The notes under the pieces: generated by a model
The model's database searches: none
Seen by the model: only the letters and a program-made list of their open reading frames with translations
Told to the model about the DNA's origin: nothing
In this document: piece after piece, positions 6,611-7,351 of the stretch
Layout: each line of letters opens with the position of its first letter
Numbering within the stretch: position 1 is the stretch's first letter
Assembly (NCBI GenBank): GCA_017613815.1
Contig: JAGADB010000015.1
Coordinates: 1-7,351 of the forward strand
Reading direction: 5' to 3'
DNA from: Clostridia bacterium
GTDB lineage: Bacteria; Bacillota; Clostridia; Oscillospirales; CAG-382
Length of the DNA stretch: 7,351 bases
Program-made: the position numbers and the translations under genes

Positions 6611-7351
6611 ATGTATAGGGAAGTTTCAAAACTGATTTTATACAGAGATATGGGGCAGGACTCGGTACTGTCGTCGCTCTGCGCGCTCTTTGAGGCCTTT
6701 GACAAGAAGGAAAAGGACGAAAACGAGATAATAAGCGGCATTTACGGACAGATAAAGAGGATACTCGACATATCCACCGACTACGGATTTGACAAAAATC
6801 TGTGGCATAATTACCTTACGTTTGAAATTTTAACTGACGAAAACTCCTTTTCGCTTACATGCGAGGGCGTCGGAGCGCATGAAGACGGCAGCGTGAACGA
6901 ATTTGCGAAAAACGACTTCCGCATTTTCAAAAATCTCTTCGATTTTGACTTCTCGAAAATCGAAAACGCCCTGAAAATAAACTGCTTTTCGACGATAACG
7001 CATTACCACGCCGTTTCAAAGACGCAGAAACTGTATAACCGCGACGTAAGCGAGGCGGTACGGCAGGTAAGCGAAAAAATCGAAAACGCAAAGGACGAAA
7101 ATGAGATTTTCGACATAGTCTGCGACTTCTATAAAAGACGCGGCGTCGGACTTTTCGGCATAAACAGAGCGTTCCGAATAAGCGGAAGCGGAAAAACGCT
7201 CGAGCTCGTTCCCATAAACAACGCCGACAGCGTGCGGTTTTCCGACCTTGTCGGCTACGAAAAACAAAAGGAAGAGCTGAGGCTTAACACCGAAAGCTTC
7301 TGCCGCGGCGGAAGGGCGAACAACGTGCTTCTGTACGGCGACTCGGGAACC
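6611..7351 (+). CDS. DUF815-family P-loop ATPase, 3'-truncated by window edge
   Basis: This frame runs 247 codons from ATG 6611 to the window end without a stop. The last ~40 residues match the start of the DUF815 (AAA-like ATPase, PF05673) domain: FSDLVGYEKQKEEL at 210-223, NTESF at 226-230, ANNVLLYGDSGT at 236-247. The last of these is the beginning of a Walker A loop (GDSGTGKS expected), cut just before the lysine. Residues 1 to about 205 form a charged, probably alpha-helical N-terminal region with no signal peptide or membrane segment and no motif I recognise; DUF815 proteins commonly carry such a poorly conserved N-terminal part. Cellular role is not known for the family. It follows ilvE by 27 bases on the same strand with no clear terminator, so it may be co-transcribed, but nothing ties it to leucine synthesis. 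ATG 6650 (residue 14) is an alternative start. Family call is by motif memory. Confidence 0.85.
   Translation, partial: MYREVSKLILYRDMGQDSVLSSLCALFEAFDKKEKDENEIISGIYGQIKRILDISTDYGFDKNLWHNYLTFEILTDENSFSLTCEGVGAHEDGSVNEFAKNDFRIFKNLFDFDFSKIENALKINCFSTITHYHAVSKTQKLYNRDVSEAVRQVSEKIENAKDENEIFDIVCDFYKRRGVGLFGINRAFRISGSGKTLELVPINNADSVRFSDLVGYEKQKEELRLNTESFCRGGRANNVLLYGDSGT

Overview
The window is ordinary chromosomal DNA carrying most of a branched-chain amino acid biosynthesis operon, read entirely on the + strand: ilvD (5' end cut off by the window), leuA, leuC, leuD, leuB and ilvE. It is followed after 27 bases by the start of a DUF815-type P-loop ATPase gene that is cut off by the right edge inside its Walker A motif. 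No RNA gene, mobile element, CRISPR array, prophage or clear terminator was seen, and no non-coding stretch exceeds about 30 bases.

The organism is most likely an anaerobic member of the Bacillota (class Clostridia). This is inferred from strong purine-rich Shine-Dalgarno sites, very tight gene packing, the short LeuC (422 aa) and LeuD (161 aa) pair rather than the longer E. coli form, a long BCAT-type IlvE (354 aa), and heavy use of ATA (Ile) and AGA (Arg) codons beside many GCG/GAC/CTC codons. There is no rRNA or other marker, so nothing finer than class is justified. Codon use looks uniform across all seven genes, with no sign of recent transfer.

Layout: 1-1143 ilvD (last 380 codons); 1162-2688 leuA; 2688-3956 leuC (overlaps leuA by one base, TAATG); 3959-4444 leuD (2-base gap); 4441-5508 leuB (GTG start, 4-base GTGA overlap); 5519-6583 ilvE; 6611-7351 DUF815 ATPase (first 247 codons).

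Together the six pathway genes encode every step from 2,3-dihydroxyisovalerate to leucine, in the order of the reactions. IlvD makes 2-oxoisovalerate, LeuA condenses it with acetyl-CoA, LeuCD isomerises 2-isopropylmalate to 3-isopropylmalate, LeuB oxidises it to 2-oxoisocaproate, and IlvE aminates it to leucine. IlvD and IlvE also serve valine and isoleucine synthesis. The earlier enzymes (IlvB/N, IlvC) and the operon promoter or leader are not in the window and would be expected upstream of ilvD or elsewhere. The only poorly understood gene is the terminal DUF815 ATPase; I found no evidence for an undescribed system.
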